The notes under the pieces are model-generated. The model saw nothing but the letters and a program-made list of their open reading frames with translations. It had not been told where the DNA came from and did no database searches. This document shows positions 26,418 to 34,561 of a DNA stretch of 64,000 nt, piece by piece. The first letter of the stretch is position 1; each line of letters starts with the position of its first letter. Position numbers and translations under genes: made by a program. Source of the stretch: Rhodoferax sp. (lineage in GTDB: Bacteria; Pseudomonadota; Gammaproteobacteria; Burkholderiales; Burkholderiaceae_C); assembly GCF_028688795.1 (NCBI RefSeq), contig NZ_JAQTXM010000016.1, forward strand, positions 49,937 through 113,936. The letters run 5' to 3'.

Positions 26418-26942
26418 ATGGCAATTTATGAAGTGGATGGCGTGTCGCCGCAGATCGCAGATACCGCCTGGGTGGCTGGCAGCGCTGAGGTGATGGGAGA
26501 CGTGGTGCTTGGGGACGAGGTGGGCATTTGGTTTGGCGTGGTGGTGCGCGGCGACACCTCGCCAATACGTGTGGGCGCGCGCACCAACATTCAGGATTTG
26601 AGCGTGTTGCACTCTGATGTGGGTATGCCTTTGACGATTGGCTCAGGCGTCACGGTGGGCCACAACGCGATATTGCACGGCTGCACGGTGGGCGACGACA
26701 GCCTGATCGGTATTGGCGCGATCGTGCTCAACGGCGCCAAAATTGGCAAAGGCTGCCTGGTAGGCGCCGGCGCCCTGGTCACCGAAGGCAAAGAGTTTCC
26801 CGATGGCTGCATGATTCTTGGCAGCCCGGCGCGGGTGGTGATGCCGTTGTCACCTGAGCAGTTGCAAGGCCTGCGCACCAGTGCCGACCATTACGTGGCC
26901 AACGCCAAGCGCTTCAAGACCAGCTTGCACAAAATTGCCTGA
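26418..26942 (+). CDS. Gamma-carbonic anhydrase family protein
   Basis: 174 residues of left-handed beta-helix hexapeptide repeats. The expected zinc histidines are present in VLHSD and TVGHNAILHG, and RGDTSPI marks the YrdA/PaaY/CaiE group. An AGAAGGACA ribosome binding site precedes ATG 26418. Members bind zinc, nickel or iron; carbonic anhydrase activity is shown only for some. It is 36 bases before hslO and may share its transcript. Confidence 0.92.
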   Translation: MAIYEVDGVSPQIADTAWVAGSAEVMGDVVLGDEVGIWFGVVVRGDTSPIRVGARTNIQDLSVLHSDVGMPLTIGSGVTVGHNAILHGCTVGDDSLIGIGAIVLNGAKIGKGCLVGAGALVTEGKEFPDGCMILGSPARVVMPLSPEQLQGLRTSADHYVANAKRFKTSLHKIA

Positions 26943-26978
26943 TGGTCGGGCCAGTTCAATTTAATCCGGAAACACCAC

Positions 26979-27965
26979 GTGTCTGAAATCCATAAATTTA
27001 TCTTTGAAGGCCTGCCCGTGCGCGGCGCCGTGGTGCGTTTGACGGACGCTTGGGTAGAAATATTGCGTCGCCGCGCCAGCAACACCACACATGGCGCTTA
27101 CCCGCTGCCAGTGCAGGCGCTGTTGGGTGAGATGACGGCCGCTGCGGTACTGATGCAGTCCAACATCAAGTTCAATGGGTCGCTGATCTTGCAGGTGTTT
27201 GGAGACGGCCCGGTCAAGCTCGCCGTGGTGGAGGTGCAAAGCGACTTTGCCGTGCGGGCCACGGCCACCGTGAATGGTGAAGTGTCTGCAGATGCCACGC
27301 TGAGCCAGATGGTGAACGTGGGCAATGAAGGCCGCTGCGCCATCACGCTTGATCCGCAGGACCGCCAGCCCGGCCAGCAGCCGTACCAAGGCGTGGTGCC
27401 GCTGTTTGGCGACGACAAAGAAAAGCTGGAAAAATTCAGCGATGTGCTGCAGCACTACATGCTGCAAAGTGAGCAGCTTGACACCACGCTGGTGCTGGCT
27501 GCTGACGACAAGGTGGCCGCTGGCCTGCTGATTCAGCGCTTGCCCATGTCTGGCACGGGCAACCTGGCAGGCAACACGCACAGCGCCGACGAAGACCAGA
27601 TTGGCATCAACGAGCACTACAACCGCATTGCCGTGCTGGCCTCAAGCCTGAAGCGCGAAGAATTGTTGACGCTGGATGTGGAAACGATTTTGCACCGGCT
27701 CTTCTGGGACGAGTCACTGCTGCGTTTTGAGCCGTTGCAGGGTGAGGCAGGCCCGCATTTTTCATGCACCTGCAACCGCGATCGGGTCACCAGAATGATC
27801 AAGGGCCTGGGCGCCGATGAAGCGCACAGCATCTTGCAAGAGCTGGGCCAGGTGGAAGTGGGTTGCGATTTTTGTGGCACACAATACCGCTTTGACACAG
27901 TGGACGTCGCCCAGATTTTTCGCCAGCCCGACGAGTTGCCGCCGACAAGTGCCGCGGTGCAGTAA
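26979..27965 (+). CDS. hslO: Redox-regulated chaperone Hsp33
   Basis: 328 residues starting with GTG. The C-terminal zinc switch is intact: CTC (in FSCTCNRDRV) and CDFC (in VGCDFCGTQYRFD). Oxidation of these cysteines releases zinc and activates holdase function under oxidative plus heat stress. N-terminal marks are RGAVVRLTDAW and LLGEMTAAAVLMQSNIKF. The last 15 residues extend slightly beyond the switch, as is usual. Confidence 0.96.
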   Translation: MSEIHKFIFEGLPVRGAVVRLTDAWVEILRRRASNTTHGAYPLPVQALLGEMTAAAVLMQSNIKFNGSLILQVFGDGPVKLAVVEVQSDFAVRATATVNGEVSADATLSQMVNVGNEGRCAITLDPQDRQPGQQPYQGVVPLFGDDKEKLEKFSDVLQHYMLQSEQLDTTLVLAADDKVAAGLLIQRLPMSGTGNLAGNTHSADEDQIGINEHYNRIAVLASSLKREELLTLDVETILHRLFWDESLLRFEPLQGEAGPHFSCTCNRDRVTRMIKGLGADEAHSILQELGQVEVGCDFCGTQYRFDTVDVAQIFRQPDELPPTSAAVQ

Positions 27966-28038
27966 CGCCAACAGTTCGTTACCGCGAGCGTAGTGCAGCT
28001 GTCTTAGTGGTCTGCCACTCTGTCAGCGGCAACGCTGC

Positions 28039-28359
28039 TTAAATCAGTTGTTCGTCGCGGGCGAGCGCATCGTCCAGGCGGGCCAGCAAGGCGCTGAGCC
28101 GTTGTGTCGCTTCGCCAGAGGCCACCGGGGCACCGGCACTGGGTTCGCCTTGTTGGGCCGTGTGGTCGGCCAGGTCAAAGGCCAGATTCAAGGCCGCCAG
28201 CACCGCAATGCGGTCTCGTGCGCGCACTTTGCCAGCTTCCCGAATTTTGCACATGGCGGTGTCCACTTTTTCCACGGCATCGAGCAGGCGCGCGTCGCCA
28301 CCATCGGGGCAGCCAAGCAGGTAGCTCTGGCCCATGATTTGTACGTCAAGTTGCTTCAT
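28039..28359 (-). CDS. zapA: Cell division protein ZapA
   Basis: 106 residues beginning KQLDVQIMGQSYLLGCPDG, the ZapA N-terminal domain, followed by a helical coiled-coil segment. ZapA tetramers crosslink FtsZ filaments at the division ring. Its start overlaps the stop of the upstream coiled-coil gene by four bases, the usual zapB-like/zapA pair in betaproteobacteria. No 6S RNA was recognised in the 73 bases after it. Confidence 0.93.
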   Translation of the reverse strand: MKQLDVQIMGQSYLLGCPDGGDARLLDAVEKVDTAMCKIREAGKVRARDRIAVLAALNLAFDLADHTAQQGEPSAGAPVASGEATQRLSALLARLDDALARDEQLI

Positions 28360-28598
28360 GTTGGCCCCTGTGAACTGGCGCTGGATTGGCTGGCGGCGGC
28401 CATTTCTGGCAGTCGCTCCAGCAGTGCATCAACCCGCGCACGCGCCGCGCTCAGGCGGCTTTTGAGCGAATCTCGCTCTTGTGTGAGGGTGTCAATTTGC
28501 TGGTGGAGCAGGGCATTGGTGCGCGTGAGTTCTTCATAGCGCACCAGCAAGCGCTCAACGCGCTCGGAGATTTGGTCGATTTGGGTGAGTTCCGACAT
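28356..28598 (-). CDS. ZapB-like coiled-coil division protein (TIGR02449 type)
   Basis: 80 residues that are almost entirely coiled coil: ISERVERLLVRYEELTRTN and LHQQIDTLTQERDSLKSRL. It belongs to the small proteins found directly before zapA and thought to act like ZapB in Z-ring organisation. Overlap with zapA is ATGA. It is divergent from the cobalamin riboswitch. Confidence 0.85.
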   Translation of the reverse strand: MSELTQIDQISERVERLLVRYEELTRTNALLHQQIDTLTQERDSLKSRLSAARARVDALLERLPEMAAASQSSASSQGPT

Positions 28599-28644
28599 AG
28601 CCCTGCATTGTAGGGTTTGGCAAAGCTGGCCCGGCTAGAATCTG

Positions 28645-28862
28645 CTCCGTTGGTGCTCGCGGTGTGGTTCGCATGCCGCAGTTCAACGGGAAGCAGGAGG
28701 GCGCGGCATTCATGTCAAACCTAACCTGCGCTGCCCCCGCAACGGTAAGTGGACGCACCGCAAGGTGCCGCTTCCATCACAGCCACTGAGCGTTTTTGAA
28801 CACGCGCTTGGGAAGGCGATGGAGGTTGATTCCACCAGCCCGGATACCGGCCAACACGGTGG
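28645..28862 (+). ncRNA. Cobalamin riboswitch upstream of btuB
   Basis: The conserved core is visible in order: TGGTGC near the 5' end, AACGGGAAGCAGG, the B12 box region GCTGCCCCCGCAACGGTAAG, CACTGAGCG, and GGATACCGGCCAACAC closing the element. A -10-like TAGAAT at 28636-28641 would start transcription just before it. A TGTGCG/CGCACA hairpin after the aptamer (about 28865-28885) may be the expression platform that hides the btuB ribosome binding site. High adenosylcobalamin should repress btuB and the genes behind it. Confidence 0.95.
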
Positions 28863-28945
28863 CTGTGCGCCTGAAAACGCACAACCGTGACGCTCATGCA
28901 CTGTCGGGGACGACGGTGAGGGCTTTTGATGGTTCATTTCTACTC

Positions 28946-30913
28946 ATGAAAACTTTTGTTACTTACAAGCGCGGTCGCGCTCCCGTGCGTTTTGGCGCGT
29001 CTGTGCTGGCCGTTTTCGCCGCATTTCCGGTTTTGGCGCAAGGGCAGAGTGCCACCCTCAAGGAGGTGGTTGTAAGTGCCACACGTTTTGACTCTGACGC
29101 CGCAAGCCTGCCGTTTGGTGTCAGCGTGATCACCAAGGACGACATTGCACGTGCTGGTGTGTCCACCGTAAATGAAGCCGTGGTCAAGTTACTGGGCGTG
29201 CCGGGCCGTGCGGACTTTTATGGCGGTGGTGATTACGGACTGGATTTGCGCGGCTTTGGCACGACGGCGGGCAGCAACCAGGTGGTCATCGTCGATGGCA
29301 TCAAGGTGAATGAGGCTGACCTGAGCGGCACCCGTCTGGCGGGAATTGCGATCAATACGGTTGAGCGCATTGAAGTGATGCGGGGCAGTGGCTCGGTGTT
29401 GTATGGCGCCGGGGCTACCGGAGGTGTGATTGTGATCACCACCAAGGCGGGTCGCGGTGTCGCGCGCCAGAACTCGGTCGACCTTTATGCGGCAACCGGC
29501 AGCTATGGGCTAAACGAGCTACGCGCCAACGCAACCTTGGCCTCTGGTGGCTTCTCGTTGGATGTGGCTGGCAACAAGCGCCAGACGGACAACCACCGCG
29601 ACAACTTCAAGTCGACGGTTGACGGCCAGTCTGTTCAGGCGCAATGGAGCAACGATTGGCTGCGTGTGGGCGCCAGCCACGCCAATGACACGTTGGACAC
29701 CGGTTTGCCGGGCTCGCTGACTGCTGTGCAGTACGAGACTAACCCGAGCCAGACCACAGCCGCCAATGCCAACAAAACGGGCAGCATCGAGAACACCCGC
29801 GACACTTTGTTTGCCAATGCCGAATTGGGTGCCTGGCAATTGGGCCTGGACGCGGGTCAGAGAACGAAGAGCCTTGACAGTCTTAACAAGGGTGTATCGA
29901 CCTACCGTTATGACATTGATGCCAGCACACTAGCGGTTCGCGCCAAACATGGGTTAACGCTGGGGCAAACGCGCAATGCGTTGACGCTGGGGCACGATCA
30001 GGCAGACTGGAAGCGCACCACGCCCGGTGCGTATGGGTCGGTGTCGCAGCAAAAAAGCAGCGCCTTTTATGTTCAGGACGAGGTCACTTATGCATCTGGC
30101 ACGCGCCTGTCAGCGGGGTATCGGTCTGAGAACATCAAACAAACCGACACGTTTACGGCAGGCACTGACCAGGATCAAGCCGCCTGGGAACTGGGCTTGA
30201 CGCAACCGATCTCCAGCGCCTGGTCGGTGTTTGGCCGTGTGGGCAACAGCTTTCGCCTGGCCAATATGGACGAGCTGGGTTTCACCCTCCCGGGTGCAGT
30301 GCTCCAGCCACAGACCTCGCGCGACCTCGAGTTGGGCAGCCGTTGGAAATACACCGGTGGCCGGGTTGAATTGCGCATCTACCGCAGCAGCTTAGCCAAC
30401 GAGTTGGGCTACGACCCCACTGTGGCCAATGCCAATTCGTGGAACGGGTTTGGCGCTAATGTCAACTTTGACCCCACATTGCGCCAGGGCCTGGAGCTTG
30501 AAGCCCAACATGACTTGAGTAAAACTGTGGGCGTTCAGCTTAACCTGGGCGTGCGAGAAGCCAAGTTCACCCAAGGCGCCCATAACGGCCTGACTGTGCC
30601 GCTGGTGGCGGGTACGACGCTTTCGGTGCGTGCCGATTGGCGGCCCGCGCCAACTCACTCGGTCAATGCCGGGGTGGTCTGGGTGTCCTCACAAAACGTC
30701 GACTTCAACAACGCCTGTACCGTGCCAAGCTACGCCACGGTCGACGCACGTTATGCCTACCAGCGTCGCAATGTGGAGTTGTCGCTGGGATTTAGCAACT
30801 TGCTCGACGCCAAGTACTACACCCAGGCCTTCAGTTGCGCAGTCGGGGTCACCAACGGCATCTATCCAGAAGCCGGGCGGGCTGTGACCGCCGCCATGCG
30901 GGTGAGTTTCTAG
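28946..30913 (+). CDS. btuB: TonB-dependent cobalamin receptor BtuB
   Basis: 655 residues. A signal peptide ends near FPVLAQG; a TonB box-like LKEVVVSATRFD follows, then the plug domain with GVSVITKDDIARAG, VVIVDGIKVNEAD and RIEVMRGSGSVLYGAGATGGVI, and a long outer-membrane barrel ending in aromatic MRVSF. The start ATG 28946 is taken because it gives a clean signal peptide; the frame stays open upstream into the riboswitch. Position behind the cobalamin riboswitch and before corrinoid genes fixes the substrate as cobalamin or its precursors. Confidence 0.93.
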   Translation: MKTFVTYKRGRAPVRFGASVLAVFAAFPVLAQGQSATLKEVVVSATRFDSDAASLPFGVSVITKDDIARAGVSTVNEAVVKLLGVPGRADFYGGGDYGLDLRGFGTTAGSNQVVIVDGIKVNEADLSGTRLAGIAINTVERIEVMRGSGSVLYGAGATGGVIVITTKAGRGVARQNSVDLYAATGSYGLNELRANATLASGGFSLDVAGNKRQTDNHRDNFKSTVDGQSVQAQWSNDWLRVGASHANDTLDTGLPGSLTAVQYETNPSQTTAANANKTGSIENTRDTLFANAELGAWQLGLDAGQRTKSLDSLNKGVSTYRYDIDASTLAVRAKHGLTLGQTRNALTLGHDQADWKRTTPGAYGSVSQQKSSAFYVQDEVTYASGTRLSAGYRSENIKQTDTFTAGTDQDQAAWELGLTQPISSAWSVFGRVGNSFRLANMDELGFTLPGAVLQPQTSRDLELGSRWKYTGGRVELRIYRSSLANELGYDPTVANANSWNGFGANVNFDPTLRQGLELEAQHDLSKTVGVQLNLGVREAKFTQGAHNGLTVPLVAGTTLSVRADWRPAPTHSVNAGVVWVSSQNVDFNNACTVPSYATVDARYAYQRRNVELSLGFSNLLDAKYYTQAFSCAVGVTNGIYPEAGRAVTAAMRVSF

Positions 30914-30923
30914 GACACCGACC

Positions 30924-31802
30924 ATGGCCGCTGATCACGCATTCAGCTTCGCCCCTGGCCCGCAGCGCATCGTCTGCCTCACCGAGGAAACCACCGAGTG
31001 GCTTTACTTGCTGGGGCAGGAACACCGCATTGTGGGCATTTCGGGTTACACCGTGCGGCCGCGCCGAGCGCGTGACGAAAAGCCTCGGGTGAGTGCCTTC
31101 ACCAGCGCCAAGATCGACAAAATTCTGGCGTTAGAGCCTGACTGCGTGCTGGGCTTTTCTGACATGCAGGCTGACATTGCAAGCAGCCTGATTCGCGCTG
31201 GGGTGCAGGTCACGGTGTTCAACCAGCGCAGCGTGGCTGAGATATTCAGTGTTTTGTACCAAGTGGCAGCGATGGTGGGGCAGGGTGAGCAAGGTTTGGT
31301 ATTGCTGCAACAAATGCAGCAGTCCATGCAAGCTATTCAAACGCTGGCGGCCAATTTAACGCGTAGACCCAAAATCTACTTTGAAGAATGGGACACGCCG
31401 CCCATCAGTGCCATCCGCTGGGTTTCAGACTTGATTGGCATCGCGGGCGGGGACGACATCTTTCCCGAGTTGGCGGTGCAAAGCCTGGGCAAGCACCGCA
31501 TCATTGCCGATCCACAAGAAATTGTGCGGCGCAACCCTGACATCATCATTGGCTCGTGGTGCGGTAAAAAATTTCGGCCTGAGTCGGTAGCGGCGCGGCC
31601 TGGCTGGGGTGAGGTCGCGGCCGTCAAAACCGGGCAAATCTTCGAGATCAAGTCCGCCGACATTCTGCAACCCGGCCCGGCAGCATTGACAGATGGTGTG
31701 GCGCAATTGCACCGCATCGTCATGGATTGGGCGCGTCAGTTTGGCGCACTGCCCGTGATCGATGCCACCAACGCTTCAAGCAACGAGCGGGGGCGCACAT
31801 GA
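30924..31802 (+). CDS. BtuF-like cobalamin-binding protein without signal peptide
   Basis: 292 residues of the periplasmic binding fold (PF01497): PQRIVCLTEETTEWLYLLG, RVSAFTSAKIDKILALEPD, YFEEWDTPPISAIRWVSD and NPDIIIGSWCGKK. Unlike the true BtuF gene two genes downstream it has no signal peptide; the protein starts MAADHAFSF directly before the fold. It may be a cytoplasmic corrinoid-binding protein, or be exported another way. It lies 10 bases after btuB and its stop overlaps the cobU start (ATGA). A weak dispersed-repeat copy is at about residues 134-149. Confidence 0.85.
   Translation: MAADHAFSFAPGPQRIVCLTEETTEWLYLLGQEHRIVGISGYTVRPRRARDEKPRVSAFTSAKIDKILALEPDCVLGFSDMQADIASSLIRAGVQVTVFNQRSVAEIFSVLYQVAAMVGQGEQGLVLLQQMQQSMQAIQTLAANLTRRPKIYFEEWDTPPISAIRWVSDLIGIAGGDDIFPELAVQSLGKHRIIADPQEIVRRNPDIIIGSWCGKKFRPESVAARPGWGEVAAVKTGQIFEIKSADILQPGPAALTDGVAQLHRIVMDWARQFGALPVIDATNASSNERGRT
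31328..31372 (-). repeat. Possible dispersed short repeat in BtuF-like gene
   Basis: CAAGCTATTCAAACGCTGG and GCGTAGACCCAAAAT follow the reverse orientation of the family, but several consensus positions differ. A degenerate copy or a chance match. Confidence 0.4.
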
Positions 31803-32449
31803 ACCAACAGGCCATGGCCCGTAGCGAACTCATTTTGGGCGGCCAGAAAAGCGGCAAATCACGCCGGGCAGAAGCATTGGCGCAGCAGTGGTTGGCGCAG
31901 TCGCCGCAGCACCGGGCGGTGCTGATCGCCACCGCGCAAGCCTGGGACGATGAGATGCGCCAGCGCATTGCGCGGCATCAGTTGGATCGGGCCGAACGTG
32001 TGCCAGGCATGGTCACGGTAGAAGAGCCGTTGCACCTGGCGCAGGCCATTACCGCGCACAGCCGCCCGGACACCCTGATCGTGGTCGATTGCCTGACCCT
32101 GTGGCTCACCAACTGGCTGATGCCCGCTAACGCGCCGCTGGCTGACGCAGTTGACTCTCCAAGCCTACTTGAAGGCGTGGACGCTTCTGTCGAAAAATTT
32201 ATGAAAAATGAGCCTCTAGCCCTTATGGATAAAGCGCAAGCAGCTATTTTTTTGGAAGCAATCAAAAATGCCTCTGGCCCCGTGGTGCTGGTCGGCAACG
32301 AGATTGGCCTGGGCGTCATCCCGATGGGGCGCGAGGTGCGCGCCTTTGTTGATGCGCTGGGCCTACTGAACCAAAGCGTGGCGCAGGTTTGCCAGCGAGT
32401 GACGCTGATGGCGGCGGGTTTGCCATTAACTTTGAAGGATGCGACGTGA
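31799..32449 (+). CDS. cobU: Adenosylcobinamide kinase / phosphate guanylyltransferase
   Basis: 216 residues (CobU in Salmonella, CobP in Pseudomonas). The P-loop is GGQKSGKS at 14-21; RRAEALA, VDCLTLWLTNWL and GNEIGLGVIPMGREVR are conserved. It phosphorylates adenosylcobinamide and then attaches GMP to give AdoCbi-GDP. A dispersed repeat is read in frame at about residues 135-154, so the protein is roughly 20 residues longer than usual in that loop. Overlaps both neighbours by four bases. Confidence 0.94.
   Translation: MNQQAMARSELILGGQKSGKSRRAEALAQQWLAQSPQHRAVLIATAQAWDDEMRQRIARHQLDRAERVPGMVTVEEPLHLAQAITAHSRPDTLIVVDCLTLWLTNWLMPANAPLADAVDSPSLLEGVDASVEKFMKNEPLALMDKAQAAIFLEAIKNASGPVVLVGNEIGLGVIPMGREVRAFVDALGLLNQSVAQVCQRVTLMAAGLPLTLKDAT
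32205..32262 (+). repeat. Dispersed short repeat, in frame inside cobU
   Basis: Excellent match: ATGAGCCTCTAGCCCTTAT and AAAGCGCAAGCAGCTATTTT. The encoded insert contains EPLALMDKAQAAIF. Confidence 0.9.
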
Positions 32450-33390
32450 CACATACCATGGTCCGTCATGTCGAGCGCTGCACGGCAATCCTTGGGGCAC
32501 GCCCCGCCGGCGCTGCGGCGATGGCGCGTTTGCGCCGAATCCTGGTTGCTGGTGTCCTGATCTGCGGCGGTGCTGCCCACGCCGTCGAAGTCACCGACGA
32601 CCGCGGCGTCACCGTCAGCTTCGCCCAACCACCCATGCGCATCGTCAGCCTGCTGCCGTCACTGACCGAAACTGTGTGTGAACTGGGCCAGTGCGCGCGG
32701 CTGGTTGGGGTGGACAGGTATTCCAACTTTCCCGACAGCGTGAAGAAATTGCCGCAAGTGGGTGGCGGGCTGGACCCCAATATCGAGGCTATCGTGGCCC
32801 TCAAACCCGATCTGGTGCTGATGGCCACGTCCTCGCGTGTGGGTGACCGTTTGCAGTCGCTGGGTGTGAAAGTGCTGGCTTTGGAGCCCAAAACCCATGC
32901 AGACGTGAAGCGTGTGCTGGAAAAAGTGGGGCAGGCGCTGGGTGTGCCGGACGCCGCGCGCGTCTGGCGGGTGATCGACGCGGCCACGCAGGCAGCGGCG
33001 CAGTCATTGCCCAAAAACTCCAGCAACACCAGGGTCTACTTTGAGGTCAACCCCGGCCCCTACGGCGCGGGCGAGGTGTCCTTCATTGGCGAAACGCTGA
33101 CCCGCCTGGGCGTCAAAAACATCATTCCGGCCAACTTGGGGCCGTTCCCCAAGCTCAACCCCGAATTCATCGTGCGCGCCAACCCGGACCTGATCATGAT
33201 CGGCCAGCGCAGCTTGGACAGCATGGGCCAGCGTCCCGGCTGGGCGGGCATGCGCGCCGTGCGTGAGCAACGTGTGTGCGTGTTCACCACGGCGCAGTCC
33301 GACGTGCTGGTGAGACCCGGCCCGCGCATGGCCGAGGGTGCACGGCTGATGGCAAAGTGCCTGATTGACAAGGCAGGGTTAGCGCGATGA
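32446..33390 (+). CDS. btuF: Periplasmic cobalamin-binding protein BtuF
   Basis: Binding-protein fold of the BtuF/FhuD class: MRIVSLLPSLTETVCELGQ, LVGVDRYSNFP, EAIVALKPDLVLM and NPDLIMIGQRS. It delivers cobalamin or cobinamide to BtuC/BtuD. Two starts are possible. GTG 32446 has AAGGA seven bases upstream and overlaps the cobU stop, giving 314 residues. ATG 32521 gives a classic signal peptide (MARLRRILVAGVLICGGAAHA) but has no ribosome binding site. Translation may start at the GTG with a long n-region; the mature protein is the same. Confidence 0.88.
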   Translation: MTHTMVRHVERCTAILGARPAGAAAMARLRRILVAGVLICGGAAHAVEVTDDRGVTVSFAQPPMRIVSLLPSLTETVCELGQCARLVGVDRYSNFPDSVKKLPQVGGGLDPNIEAIVALKPDLVLMATSSRVGDRLQSLGVKVLALEPKTHADVKRVLEKVGQALGVPDAARVWRVIDAATQAAAQSLPKNSSNTRVYFEVNPGPYGAGEVSFIGETLTRLGVKNIIPANLGPFPKLNPEFIVRANPDLIMIGQRSLDSMGQRPGWAGMRAVREQRVCVFTTAQSDVLVRPGPRMAEGARLMAKCLIDKAGLAR

Positions 33391-33476
33391 ACGACCGGGC
33401 ACTGCAACTTTCCGTGACTGGGCGAAAGCTGGGATGTGGGCTGCAAATGATGATAGCAAGGGGCAGTAACGCATGA
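33387..33476 (+). CDS. 29-residue ORF bridging btuF and btuC
   Basis: ATG overlaps the btuF stop (ATGA), and its TGA overlaps the btuC ATG (ATGA again). The 29 codons fill the gap exactly. The peptide has no recognised domain. It may serve only to carry ribosomes from btuF to btuC, or be chance. Confidence 0.3.
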   Translation: MNDRALQLSVTGRKLGCGLQMMIARGSNA

Positions 33477-34561
33477 ACCTGCGTCGCGCCACCTCACTGG
33501 CCTGGGTGTTGCTGGCTCTGGCCTTGGCATTGACGGCGCTAGGCATTTGTGTAGGCAGCGCCGGTTTTGAAAACCTGCTGCAACCGCTGCTCAATCCCTT
33601 GATAGACCCAGACCAAACCGCCATGGCGCAGCAAATTGTCTGGGACATCCGTTTGCCCCGGACGCTCGGTGCCTGGGCTGCGGGCGCTTTGCTGGGGCTG
33701 GCGGGTGCGCTGGCACAGGGGCTTTTCCGCAATCCGCTGGCCGACCCGTTTTTGCTGGGCAGTGCCTCGGGTGCGTCGCTGGGTGTGGCCTTGGCGCTGG
33801 CTGCCATGGGTGGGGCTGGGGGCATGTTGGGCGCTGGCAATGTCGGCGGCATGATGAGTGACGGCTTGGCTTTTTCCGTCTTTGGCACCGGGTGGCTGAC
33901 GCGCCTGGGCCTCACTGGGGCGGCGTTTGGCGGCGCAGTGCTGGCGGTGTTGCTCACACTGGCGCTCTCCAGGGGCGTGCAACACACCTTGCGTCTGCTG
34001 CTGGCAGGTGTGGTGGTGGGTGTGGTGCTGGGTGCCATGACGCATTTGGTGCTGCTGTGGACACCAGAATCTTTGCAGGCCATGCAGGCGTTCATGCTGG
34101 GCTCGACCGCGTTTGTCGGCTGGACAGCCTGCGCGGTGATGGCGGGCGTGTGGCTGCTGGCCAGCGTGGCGGGTTCGCTCCTTGCGCGGTTGCTTGATGC
34201 ACTGAGTTTGGGCGAAGCCACGGCGCACAGCTTGGGCTTGCCGCTGGCATCGATGCGCTTGGCACTGGTGGCGGTGCTGGCGCTGGCCACCGGTGCGGCG
34301 GTGGCGCAAACCGGGTTGATCGCCTTTGTGGGCTTGGCCGCGCCGCACTTGGTGCGCTCGGTGGTCAAAACCACACATGGGCGCTTGCTGCTGCTGTCGA
34401 GCCTGATGGGCGGCGTGTTGTTGATGGCCGCCGACACGCTGGCGCGCTGGCTGATTGCGCCGCAAGAATTGCCAGTGGGCGTGCTCACCGCCGTGTTGGG
34501 TGGCGGCTATCTGCTGTGGCTGATGCACCGCGGCACGCGTGGCAGTGGGTTGTCGCTATGA
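33473..34561 (+). CDS. btuC: Cobalamin ABC transporter permease BtuC (FecCD family)
   Basis: 362 residues and about ten membrane helices. Conserved segments are RLPRTLGAWAAGALLGLAGALAQ, FRNPLADPFLLGSASGASLG, GLIAFVGLAAPHLVR and PQELPVGVLTAVLGGGYLLWLM. It forms the inner-membrane channel of the BtuCDF importer. A glycine-rich loop (MGGAGGMLGAGNVGGMM) around residues 110-125 is an insert compared with E. coli BtuC. Overlaps btuD by four bases. Confidence 0.92.
   Translation: MNLRRATSLAWVLLALALALTALGICVGSAGFENLLQPLLNPLIDPDQTAMAQQIVWDIRLPRTLGAWAAGALLGLAGALAQGLFRNPLADPFLLGSASGASLGVALALAAMGGAGGMLGAGNVGGMMSDGLAFSVFGTGWLTRLGLTGAAFGGAVLAVLLTLALSRGVQHTLRLLLAGVVVGVVLGAMTHLVLLWTPESLQAMQAFMLGSTAFVGWTACAVMAGVWLLASVAGSLLARLLDALSLGEATAHSLGLPLASMRLALVAVLALATGAAVAQTGLIAFVGLAAPHLVRSVVKTTHGRLLLLSSLMGGVLLMAADTLARWLIAPQELPVGVLTAVLGGGYLLWLMHRGTRGSGLSL

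Noticed and set aside
28039..28598. 6S RNA near zapA
   Set aside because: The gap after zapA is only 73 bases and no long bulged hairpin was seen.
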